A DNA stretch of 14,297 nucleotides, taken from the NCBI GenBank assembly GCA_964480825.1, contig CAYZRJ010000015.1, positions 1 to 14,297 on the forward strand. The letters run 5' to 3'. Each line of letters begins with the position of its first letter. The stretch's first letter is position 1. Position numbers and translations under genes: made by a program. The notes under the pieces are model-generated. The model was not told the origin of the DNA and did not search any database. It saw only the letters and a program-made list of their open reading frames with translations. Positions 1 to 7,566 of this stretch are shown here, piece after piece. This DNA is from CAYZRJ01 sp964480825. Lineage in GTDB: Bacteria; Patescibacteriota; WWE3; UBA101185; UBA10185.

Positions 1-484
1 ACCCTACCAGTTTTTCTTCACCCAAAGCTCCGGGAGTATATTGTATAGGTGCTTGATTTATAGAACTTCTAAAGCGCCAATTACCTTTTCCTCCGTAACC
101 GCCTTTTGCAATCAAAAATTTTGTGTCGACTTTGGTCATGTCGGCAACTAAAATACGGCCTTCAGGTCTTTCTTCGTAAACCAAGGTTCCAACCGGTACT
201 TTAATCACCAAATCATTGCCGTTTAAGCCTGACATCTTTTTCTTGCCGCCGGATTGACCGTCTTCGGCCGCAAAAATAGCTTTAGATCTAAAATCAAGCA
301 AAGTTTCCATATTATGGTCGGCTAAAAAGTACACCGAGCCGGCTTTTCCGCCGTCTCCGCCGTCAGGGCCGCCGTCCGGAATAAACTTTTCACGTCTAAA
401 CGAAACCTTTCCGTCTCCGCCCTTACCTGCCTGAATATTTATTTTTGCTGTATCAATAAGTTGGTAGTTTTCTTTTTTCATCAT
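1..484 (-). CDS. obg: GTPase Obg (CgtA), N-terminal part, runs off the window
   Basis: Obg is a ribosome-associated GTPase needed for late assembly of the 50S subunit. I translated this stretch directly: it begins ATG ATG AAA AAA at 484 and stays open to base 1, giving 161 residues. The glycine-rich Obg fold is clear: GKGGDGKVSFRREKF at about 20-34, PDGGPDGGDGGKAGSV at about 36-51, KVPVGTLVYE at about 95-104, and KGGYGGKGN followed by a SSINQAP-like segment at about 127-146. These match the conserved blocks of the family. The GTPase domain (G1-G5 motifs) lies beyond the window edge and cannot be judged. The gene starts 10 bases after the stop of the M23 peptidase gene, with no recognisable Shine-Dalgarno sequence, so it is probably translated from a shared transcript with rho and the peptidase. 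Confidence 0.95.
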   Translation of the reverse strand, partial: MMKKENYQLIDTAKINIQAGKGGDGKVSFRREKFIPDGGPDGGDGGKAGSVYFLADHNMETLLDFRSKAIFAAEDGQSGGKKKMSGLNGNDLVIKVPVGTLVYEERPEGRILVADMTKVDTKFLIAKGGYGGKGNWRFRSSINQAPIQYTPGALGEEKLVG

Positions 485-494
485 ATGTCAGTTT

Positions 495-1610
495 TCAATT
501 TGTGTAATTAAATGGGTTTTGAGGCACACCGTTAAAATTAACCATAAAGTGTACATGCGGACCGGAAGATCTGCCTGTACTTCCCATTAATCCTATTTGC
601 TGGCCACGGCCTACTTTCTGACCGTATCTTACATCAAGTCGGCTCATATGCCCATATATTGTTGTGTAACCGTTTCCGTGGTCAACTCTAACGTGCAAAC
701 CCAATCCCCACGGATCCCAGCCGGCTCTAATAACTGTACCGCCGGTGCACGAAAATATCGGAGGCATTCCGCCCGACCACGGGGTTGCGATGTCCAACCC
801 GTTGTGATACCAGTTGAAATTCTGGGTAACTATATGAACGGTGGTCGGCCATACGCAGTAGTTTTTACTTGGACTCGCTCTATTACCAAAATTGCTTGAT
901 CCCGAAACAAAAGGAGCAACATACACCGGCGGCGCAACCGGTTGTGGAACTGTTGCACCCGGTATAACAAGTTCGGTTCCTATAGCCAGTTTATTGTCTA
1001 ACAGGTAGTTAAAATCGGCGATTGCTTGAGAAGGTACTTGATATATCTTAGCGATAGATGAAAGATTTTCTCCGCTTTTAACCGTGTGAATTAAACCTGA
1101 AACCGGAGGGACAACAATTTTCTGCCCTACTCTTAATACTGAGTCATCGGTCAGATTATTTACATACTTTAAGGCATCTATAGAAACTTTGAATTTATTA
1201 CCTATTCCGTACAAACTATCGCCTTCCTGAACAAAATAATCAGACGATTCAATACGTTTTCTAATATCCGGAATCTCGGTTGTTGTAATTTCCTTTTTGG
1301 CGATCATATCCACAGAAGATGTAAGGTAGTCAGAATTAACTTCGGACTTAACAACTATTGCAAAACCGCTCAAAAATTCGCCGACAAAAAAAACCAAGAA
1401 ACCGGTTGTCAAAATAATGGCTGTGGCAATGGGTCTACCCAATCGCCCGCGTGACCAGATGAGCTTACGCACAAGTTCCCTCTTGGCTAGTGCGGGTAAA
1501 CTGCTGATGTATTTAACAAGTCTAACTATTAAATTGATTAAAAGCTGGAAACGTTTAATGATGTATGTAAGCAGAGATTGTATAAATCCGAGTAAGGCTT
1601 TAAAAAACAT
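495..1610 (-). CDS. Membrane-anchored LysM-LysM-M23 peptidoglycan endopeptidase
   Basis: A 371-residue envelope protein predicted to cleave peptidoglycan cross-bridges. Residues 1-55 are unusually hydrophobic and basic, with an amphipathic look. A transmembrane segment follows at about 59-87. Two LysM repeats (about 125-169 with VQEGDSLYGIG, and 174-217 with VKSGENLSSIA) should bind N-acetylglucosamine chains. After a Pro/Val-rich linker (about 218-235) comes the M23 (lysostaphin-like) domain. The zinc ligands are intact: H269 and D273 in HNGLD, and the HVH pair at 352-354. H321 in YGHMS is the other conserved active-site histidine. The catalytic domain should face outward. All family motifs are present, so an active enzyme is likely rather than a LytM-type activator. 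The gene follows rho by 18 bases and precedes obg by 10. No Shine-Dalgarno is seen before the ATG at 1610. Confidence 0.93.
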   Translation of the reverse strand: MFFKALLGFIQSLLTYIIKRFQLLINLIVRLVKYISSLPALAKRELVRKLIWSRGRLGRPIATAIILTTGFLVFFVGEFLSGFAIVVKSEVNSDYLTSSVDMIAKKEITTTEIPDIRKRIESSDYFVQEGDSLYGIGNKFKVSIDALKYVNNLTDDSVLRVGQKIVVPPVSGLIHTVKSGENLSSIAKIYQVPSQAIADFNYLLDNKLAIGTELVIPGATVPQPVAPPVYVAPFVSGSSNFGNRASPSKNYCVWPTTVHIVTQNFNWYHNGLDIATPWSGGMPPIFSCTGGTVIRAGWDPWGLGLHVRVDHGNGYTTIYGHMSRLDVRYGQKVGRGQQIGLMGSTGRSSGPHVHFMVNFNGVPQNPFNYTN

Positions 1611-1628
1611 ACACGCGGCCCGAATTGA

Positions 1629-3110
1629 TTATTGACCACCCTTGTGCAAGTTGTCTAAAAATTCCTTGTTACTCTTTGACTTTTTAAGTCGGTCTATGAC
1701 AAGTTCGGCCGAGTCTCTATCATCAAGTAAATCAACCATTCTTCGCAGTCTAAATATCTTTTCGAGCTCTGACTTGTCTAGCAAGTATTCTTCGTGACGG
1801 GTTCCGCTGGCTTTAATATCAATTGCCGGAAAAACACGTCTTTCGGCTAAGGCGCGATCTAAACGCAATTCCATATTGCCGGTGCCTTTGAACTCTTCGA
1901 AAATAACATCATCCATACGGGAACCTGTTTCTACCAAAGCCGTAGCGATAATAGTCAAACTACCACCCTCTTCAAAGTTACGAGCTGCACCAAAAAAGTG
2001 TTTGGCAGGGTACAAGGCTGCGGGGTCAAAACCACCGGTTAATGTTCTACCTGATGGAGGTGCAACCATATTGTAAGCACGAGCAAGTCTGGTCAAAGAA
2101 TCCATTAATATAACAACGTCTTTTCCTGTTTCGGCCATTCTTTTGGCCCTCTCCAGACAAATTTCAGCTATCCTTGCCTGTTCGTCTGCCTTTTCGTCAA
2201 AGTTACTTGCGAAAACCTCGCCCTTTACGCTTCGGCTAAAATGAGTAACCTCTTCGGGTCTTTCCCCTATTAAAGCGACCAGCAAAGTAATATCCGGATG
2301 ATTTTCTGTAATACCGTTTGCAATATCCTTTAAAAGCCACGTTTTACCGGCTTTAGGAGGTGCAACAAGCATAGCGCGTTGTCCACGCCCTATCGGAGCG
2401 ACCAAATCTATTAATCTTGTTGAAACAATGTTTGAAGTTGTCTCCAATTTTATCCACTTTTGTGGGAATATCGGTGTAAGTCGTGTGAATTGCGGTCGCT
2501 TTCTAGCATCTTCCGGGTCTACACCTGCGACTTTTTCAACTCTGAGTAAAGAAAGGTATCGTTCTCCCTCTTTTGGTGGTCGCGCAAAGCCGTTTACCAC
2601 ATCGCCGGGTCTTAGAGCAAATCTTCGAATTTGCGATTGACTGATATAAACGTCTTTTGGTAAGTCGGGGTTGTCATACGGATGATTTTCTTGTCGTATC
2701 ACGCCATAATCAGGTAGTATTTCGAGCAAACCTTTTACTGCTATTACATCTCCGGTGTAATTAGCGGGGTCAATATTTACAACGCTATCAATAATCGGTC
2801 TAATGTTGTTGTTTCTTCGTTGTGCCCCATTTTGTGGCATACGTGAATTTTGTTGTGTTCTATTTTGCTGCGAGTAACCGTTTTGTTGAGGAAATCTATT
2901 GGATTGATAGCTGTTGTTACCTGCTGCGGCAGAGTTAGAGCTCGTAAATGGAACATTCGCCGTGGCCTGAGGCATAGTTTCAGGCGCGTTGCTGGGATCT
3001 ACTGCGCTGGTCACTTCTTCGGGAATTACATGAACAACCGGCACGCTTTCGACATCCAGGCTAACTTTTTTATCCTCTGCATCGTCTTTTATTTGTTTTT
3101 TTGTTGGCAT
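1629..3110 (-). CDS. rho: Transcription termination factor Rho
   Basis: Hexameric RNA-dependent ATPase/translocase that ends transcription. The 493 residues exceed the roughly 420 of E. coli Rho because of an N-terminal extension. Residues 1-50 are acidic and low in complexity, and about 58-102 are rich in Asn, Gln and Ser. The RNA-binding cold-shock-like domain follows at about 118-195 (GLLEILPDYGVIRQ, then DVYISQSQIRRF and RPPKEGERY). The ATPase core has Walker A APPKAGKT at 250-257, Walker B VVILMDS at 332-338, and the conserved block EEFKGTGNMELRLDR at about 405-419. Everything needed for activity is visible. The usual N-terminal helical Rho_N module is not recognisable; the low-complexity tail takes its place. 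The gene lies 205 bases downstream of the LPETG gene, behind a structured leader (3221-3303), and heads a likely rho-M23-obg operon. The ATG at 3110 has no Shine-Dalgarno. Confidence 0.98.
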   Translation of the reverse strand: MPTKKQIKDDAEDKKVSLDVESVPVVHVIPEEVTSAVDPSNAPETMPQATANVPFTSSNSAAAGNNSYQSNRFPQQNGYSQQNRTQQNSRMPQNGAQRRNNNIRPIIDSVVNIDPANYTGDVIAVKGLLEILPDYGVIRQENHPYDNPDLPKDVYISQSQIRRFALRPGDVVNGFARPPKEGERYLSLLRVEKVAGVDPEDARKRPQFTRLTPIFPQKWIKLETTSNIVSTRLIDLVAPIGRGQRAMLVAPPKAGKTWLLKDIANGITENHPDITLLVALIGERPEEVTHFSRSVKGEVFASNFDEKADEQARIAEICLERAKRMAETGKDVVILMDSLTRLARAYNMVAPPSGRTLTGGFDPAALYPAKHFFGAARNFEEGGSLTIIATALVETGSRMDDVIFEEFKGTGNMELRLDRALAERRVFPAIDIKASGTRHEEYLLDKSELEKIFRLRRMVDLLDDRDSAELVIDRLKKSKSNKEFLDNLHKGGQ

Positions 3111-3220
3111 ATTTGTTTGAAAATTGATATTTACTTAGGTTACAAATTAAAAATTCTAAAGATGGGAGATGGCCACTATCTATCGACTGGAACCAGTTTA
3201 ACATTTGGATAAAAGTTTGT

Positions 3221-3303
3221 CCATCGGAAACAGAATGGTCGCGTAAGGCAGGGGCCAAACCCAACCATTCTGTTCCCGACCCAAAAGCGAACTCTTGGGA
3301 TGG
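3221..3303 (-). ncRNA. Predicted three-way-junction RNA element in the rho leader
   Basis: Read on the minus strand, this 83-base stretch folds into nested helices with almost no unpaired junction bases. A 4-bp closing helix joins 3303-3300 (CCAU) with 3224-3221 (AUGG). Hairpin A pairs 3299-3292 with 3287-3280 (8 bp, loop UUCG). Hairpin B pairs 3278-3264 with 3239-3225 (15 bp, 24-base loop). Only base 3279 is unpaired between helices. Each hairpin contains one G-U pair on the minus strand that would be an A-C mismatch on the plus strand, so the RNA is minus-strand. It begins 12 bases after the LPETG gene stop and ends 110 bases before the rho ATG. No U-tract follows directly, so it is not a standard intrinsic terminator. 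It does not match 5S, SRP, tmRNA or RNase P signatures that I know. It could be a cis-regulatory rho leader, a processed 3' end of the upstream mRNA, or a small RNA. Confidence 0.55.
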
Positions 3304-3315
3304 GGTACTTTGAAA

Positions 3316-4017
3316 TTAAGCTTTTCTTTTAAACTTTCGAAGAGCGACACCCAGTGACATTAAGGCCATACCGATGTACCCGATTACGGGTAAAACACCT
3401 GTTTCCGGAAGTGTAGTTACACCTAAAACATCAGTTGTTCTTTTGTAACAAACTACAGCATCATCCGAAGCCTGAAAATCACCTTTGCGATACAATGAAG
3501 CTTTATTGACTACACATTTCTGAAACTCACCCTCTTTATTCTTTTCGGAACCCTGTATTTTTGCGGCAAAGTAGAAGATCTTAGTTTCACCCGGCTTAAA
3601 GTTATCCCACTCTTCGGTCAAGTTGCTTTCGCTCTCATCTTCTAAGAACTTAAGCTCAGATGGCCACTTATCCTTCATTTTCATCTCGTCGAATTTTATT
3701 TTGCTTGTATCAACTCCGGAAGCGTTTGATATATCGACTTTAACTTCAACTTTAAACAATATTTTTTTATCAATTTCGTTGCCGCTGTTTAAATCGATTA
3801 CAACTTCATCTTTCCAGGTATTATCGCCGTCAAGTTTGACCCATTTTTGTATCTTAAACTGCTTGGTATAGGTACAGGTTTCACCGCCTCCGTAGTTTGA
3901 TTCACAGTCAGCAAACGCAGTTTTAGACGTAATGTTGGCGACTAACACTGTCATCACGACAGCAGTCAGACTCGAAAGTATTAAATTAGTTAAACCGCCT
4001 TTATATATTTTTTTCAT
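3316..4017 (-). CDS. Secreted LPETG (sortase-type) surface protein
   Basis: A 233-residue protein built like a cell-wall-anchored surface protein. It has a signal peptide (basic start MKKIYKGG, hydrophobic stretch to about 35, likely cut after AFA at 34-36). The extracellular domain runs from about 37 to 198 and has four cysteines (C38, C48, C168, C190) that may form disulfides. A C-terminal sorting signal follows: LPETG at 203-207, a hydrophobic segment to about 225, and the basic tail RKFKRKA. In the known sortase mechanism the enzyme cuts between T and G and links the protein to an envelope acceptor. No sortase gene is in this window. The extracellular domain is rich in Lys, Asp and Glu and looks beta-rich; I do not recognise its family. 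It has its own consensus promoter at 4107-4135 and an approximately 85-base leader. No Shine-Dalgarno is seen. Confidence 0.87.
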   Translation of the reverse strand: MKKIYKGGLTNLILSSLTAVVMTVLVANITSKTAFADCESNYGGGETCTYTKQFKIQKWVKLDGDNTWKDEVVIDLNSGNEIDKKILFKVEVKVDISNASGVDTSKIKFDEMKMKDKWPSELKFLEDESESNLTEEWDNFKPGETKIFYFAAKIQGSEKNKEGEFQKCVVNKASLYRKGDFQASDDAVVCYKRTTDVLGVTTLPETGVLPVIGYIGMALMSLGVALRKFKRKA

Positions 4018-4031
4018 GTATTTAACGCGAA

Positions 4032-4096
4032 AACTTGAGAATTGTCCGATATTGCATAGCCTATTTGGCGCTGTATAAGGGTCTAAACCTCAAGTT
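4032..4096 (-). repeat. 8-bp inverted repeat in the 5' leader of the LPETG gene
   Basis: AACTTGAG at 4032-4039 and CTCAAGTT at 4089-4096 are perfect complements, 49 bases apart. They lie inside the transcript predicted from the promoter at 4107-4135. In the RNA they would close a stem around the leader, with a small GCC/GGC hairpin inside (about 4060-4070). The outer helix would end 14 bases before the ATG. It may be a regulatory or stabilising leader structure. Eight base pairs across 49 bases could also be chance. Confidence 0.4.
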
Positions 4097-4106
4097 AACT
4101 GTCGCT

Positions 4107-4135
4107 ATTGTACCTTATAGCGGGCGTGATGTCAA
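4107..4135 (-). promoter_or_regulatory. Consensus sigma70-type promoter for the LPETG gene
   Basis: On the minus strand a perfect -35 TTGACA (4135-4130) is followed by exactly 17 bases and the -10 TACAAT (4112-4107), one mismatch from TATAAT. Transcription would start near 4100, giving a leader of about 83 bases before the ATG at 4017. The -35 box overlaps the TGA stop of the upstream membrane-protein gene. The LPETG gene can therefore be transcribed independently of the glycosyltransferase genes. Confidence 0.78.
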
Positions 4136-7100
4136 TGACTATGGGGCTGGGGAATTAGTCTGAAAAACGCGAGAGGAAATAGCGCAAATCCCAGGTATTG
4201 CAATAATTGTGGTACAAACAAAATTCTAGCGTTTAGAGGTACATCACCGTTTTTAAATATCCATCCGTTTGACCAATTATTTACCGACGTGTGTTGCGCG
4301 TCACAAAGTTTATATCCACAAAATACGGTCCAACCCTTTTCGTAAGCCTCGTTTAATACCAAAAGTTTTTCACCGACAGACTTGGTTGGTTCTTTGTGTA
4401 ATGACCTAAAGAAACTATAAGAAATCGGTGTAAGCGCAATGTATTTTAGATCATTCACACTTTTCCCTTCTCCAAAGACTAAATTGCTAATGTTAACTGT
4501 GTATCCTTTGCCATCATCCATTGGTGGAATCATGTAGTACGCGGTCTCAAAGTCTTTGTTTTCGCCCAAAGATATATATAAGTCGCATCTCTTTGAGTAT
4601 TCGTTTGTAAGACACACACGAATTGGCATACCAACAAGGTTTCTTGAAGTTACTTCTAAAATATGCCCACTGCTGTGGGGTGCAAACGGAAACTGAAACG
4701 AATCGCACAACGATTCACCGTTAGATTCGTACTCAATATATTGACCGGAACCCGAATCAACAAAGGATTTTTCAAAGTTGCTTTCTCCTCCGTTACAAAG
4801 TCTGGGAACAGACGTTAGTTTGACAACTTCTCCCGAAAAAGCTGAGTCTTTTTTAAAAGCCAGTTTGTCACCTGTTTTAAAGTTTTGAGTACGAATTACA
4901 TTCAACTCTTTTTCTGACACTTGTTCGCTGTTGAATAGTTGAATATTGTTAAATGTCACCTTTCCTTCGGAAGTAGTTTTTTTACCAACGTTGTAGGCTA
5001 GAAATCTAATTAGATAACTTCCTTGTTCAAGCAACGCGACCGCCGAACCATCTCTATACGGTCTATTTCTACACAAACCTGTTACCTCGTCAAAAACACA
5101 AATACCGGCGAGTGCTTCTGTTTCGGACACATCTGCTTTAATAACTAGTACCTTAGGCGTTTCTGACATCAAAGTATCGAGTCTCAACGTAACACAACTC
5201 ACTATATCTTTGGCAGTTAAGTTAAATCCACCTGTTGAGTACTCTATTCCATACGAAGAGCCTCCTTCTACTCCACTACATCGTTCAACAATCGAAGCGT
5301 AATCGGACACTCGGGGGTCATTTAATTTGTATAAAGATACTTTGATCGGTTCAGAGGTTTTTGCGCTAAACGTATAAGTTTTAGAATCTCCCGTTGTTAT
5401 AGGCAAATCTCCGTTTATAACAACCACGTCTATATTTGCCGAAATATCTATATCCGGAACTTCTTCGACTATTCCTGCTTGAACCGATGAAATTTTCAGA
5501 AGAGGTCCTTCGATTGAAACGACAAACTGAACGCTGTTATCATTGGCAAAAAGTTCTGCATCAAACGTTTTGTTTGCAAAATATACATACTGGTCATCAG
5601 ACGAAACGACCGCATCCTTTAGATTTTCCGTGAAGTTAGTTATACCTAAATACGGGTAATTAGATTTGCCGACCGAAACATAGTTGCCATACTGTTTATA
5701 TATCGGATCATCGTGCTCTTTAAAAACACTGTCGTTAGAGTATATAAATGTTTCCAGAACCTCTTCCCGAGCGAAGTCACCGCTATAGCTAAAAAGGCTT
5801 AAACCACCTCCGAAATCTTTCTCTAAGAATATAAGTTTCGATTTACCAAAAAGCTCTTTTGTTTGTTTGTAAAACAAAGATTTTTCATCGGCTCCGGGTG
5901 CTATTACACTCTTGTCTAAGAGTATCCATTTTATTTTGTATTTCTCCAGAACATTTTGGAGCGCGGCCACATCTTGTGAATAGATTGCAGTAGACATTTC
6001 GCGATAATACTGTTCGTTTAAAATATCCCAGCGATCAAACTCTCTATCTAGTAGCGGCTGTTTAATGCCAAACCACAAAAAACCTGCTCCTTGGTAACCC
6101 GTATGATCTGTTGAATCCCAGTCGTGATATACCCACCCCCAAAAAGTATTTATGGGTAAATTTGCTACTCGACCGTACTCGTTTTGCTTGTCCATATAAG
6201 AAAAAAGCTCAAAGTATCTAGAGGGTATATTCACGCGCATCGAAGGACTTATTAGATAGCCACTCAGCATTGGACTCGCGTAGTAAATGAGGCTAAACGC
6301 TATCAACGAATAAATAATTGTGTCAGAGATAAATTTATATTTTGAAAACAAGCGCCCAATTGATTCTCCAAAGCTTGTAACCGCGAATGCAAAGAATGAA
6401 GCATATGCGAACATTAAAAATATCGAAAACTTTGTAAAAGGGAGTCTAAAAACTTCTTTAAACAATACCAAGCGGTCTTGTAAGTAATGGAATGCCCAAT
6501 TGTTATTTAGCAGAAAAAACAGACAAAATAAAGTGACCAAACACAACGCAAATGCATACTTGTTTTTGTTTACTACAGAGAACAAAACACCTAAAATAAC
6601 TATACCAAAATACACGTAACCTAAGTACAAAACACGCGGGTTTTCTAAATGCAGTTTCCATTCATCCAGCAAATCACCAAACGTACCGCCGCCAACATGC
6701 TCCCCCCAATTAAATAAAAAGTTTTTTAAAATCGCTACATCTTGAATACGGCCGAACTCTTGATTCTGCAAAAACGCTTCTTCGGAAAATAAGTGGTGTA
6801 TTTTTNNNNNNNNNNACAAAGTATAGATGCGGCAAAAACCAAAACGCATTTAACAACACCGTAGAAACTAAAATTATAGCTACGCGGCCGATTTTTTCTT
6901 GAGTGCGATCCTTAAGCGCCAGTGTAACTAAATACAGGAAAAGGGCGCCAAAGTAAGCATAAAATAGCGTCGGTGTGTGCGCTTGCGGAATAATAAAAAA
7001 CGAAGCAACTAAAAACAGCAGTAGATCCCGTCGTCGCCCACTCTCGTACAACAGAGACGCAAACAAGAATACCCAACCTAACAGTCCGTAGTGAGTTAAA

Positions 7101-7564
7101 AACATCTCCAGCGGTACGTAGAAGTGCTGTAGCGTACCTAGATTGAACAGGTAGAATAAACCTCCGATAAAGGCTCCCGGCTGTGGCTTGCTAAAATTCC
7201 TGAGAAAAACTTTAGACAGAAAAAAGTAAACACCCAACGGGCCTAGCACCAACATTAAAAACGCGTACATATAGCGCAATTCGTTTACACCCATAAACAA
7301 ACTTAGTAGCTGTAAAATTAAAACCCTTGGGATTTCGGCTGCGTGAGCTTGACTTGCTACAGCGCCCAAACCCTGATGCTCTTGCCAAACCGAGTTAATG
7401 ATGCGAACCCAATATAATTTGGAGTTAAACTCAGGATGCAGGGTATCCCAACCGGTTAAAAATGTACCGGGAGTGTAATTTTGTACACAAACATAAGCAG
7501 TAATAAGTACGAGTACGATTGCCAAAAAGTTTAAACGTAAAAATGAGGCGATGGCTTTAAACAT
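4132..7564 (-). CDS. Very large GT-C-like polytopic membrane protein (one gene broken by an assembly gap)
   Basis: One gene read across a 10-N gap: 249 complete codons from the ATG at 7564 down to the gap, then 890 residues from 6804 to the TGA at 4132. The N-terminal part has a membrane helix at about 11-28 and a first loop with GWDTLHPEF at about 38-46. Many helices follow, ending in NAFWFLPHLYF at about 239-249, typical of GT-C glycosyltransferases that use polyprenyl-linked sugars. After the gap come more helices, then FWGWVYHDWDSTDH and GYQGAGFLWFG motifs, a long beta-rich extracytoplasmic region, and a C-terminal helix. The sequence near the end (LNEAYEKGWTVF, then VNNWSNGW) resembles the tail of YfhO-like and AftD/DUF3367-type membrane glycosyltransferases. 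Donor and acceptor are unknown. It starts 2 bases after the stop of the preceding GT gene, implying coupled translation. Family assignment is by recalled resemblance only. Confidence 0.75.
6806..6815. other. Assembly gap (10 N) inside the large membrane-protein gene
   Basis: Ten N bases lie inside the gene at 4132-7564. The upstream part enters the gap after the second base of a codon (6817-6816) and the downstream part resumes at the third base of a codon (6805). The true missing length must therefore be a multiple of 3 for one continuous frame. A length of 10 is not, so it is probably a placeholder. This explains why naive calling gives two overlapping open frames, 6710-7564 and 4132-6849. 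Confidence 0.95.
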
Positions 7565-7566
7565 TT

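Noticed and set aside
2448..2457. Near DnaA-box match (TTATCCACT) inside rho
   Set aside because: It has one mismatch and encodes the conserved Rho segment around KWIKLE, so it is explained by coding.
3111..3165. Promoter directly before rho
   Set aside because: AT-rich, but no -35/-10 pair with good matches and spacing; rho may be transcribed through the leader from 4107-4135.
3070..3264. 64-codon minus-strand frame crossing the rho leader and the first rho codons, a possible leader peptide
   Set aside because: No ribosome site, it overlaps rho out of frame, and the stretch is better explained by the RNA structure and the rho start.
3221..3303. Leader element as 5S rRNA, SRP RNA, tmRNA or RNase P
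   Set aside because: None of the conserved loop sequences of these RNAs that I know could be found on either strand.
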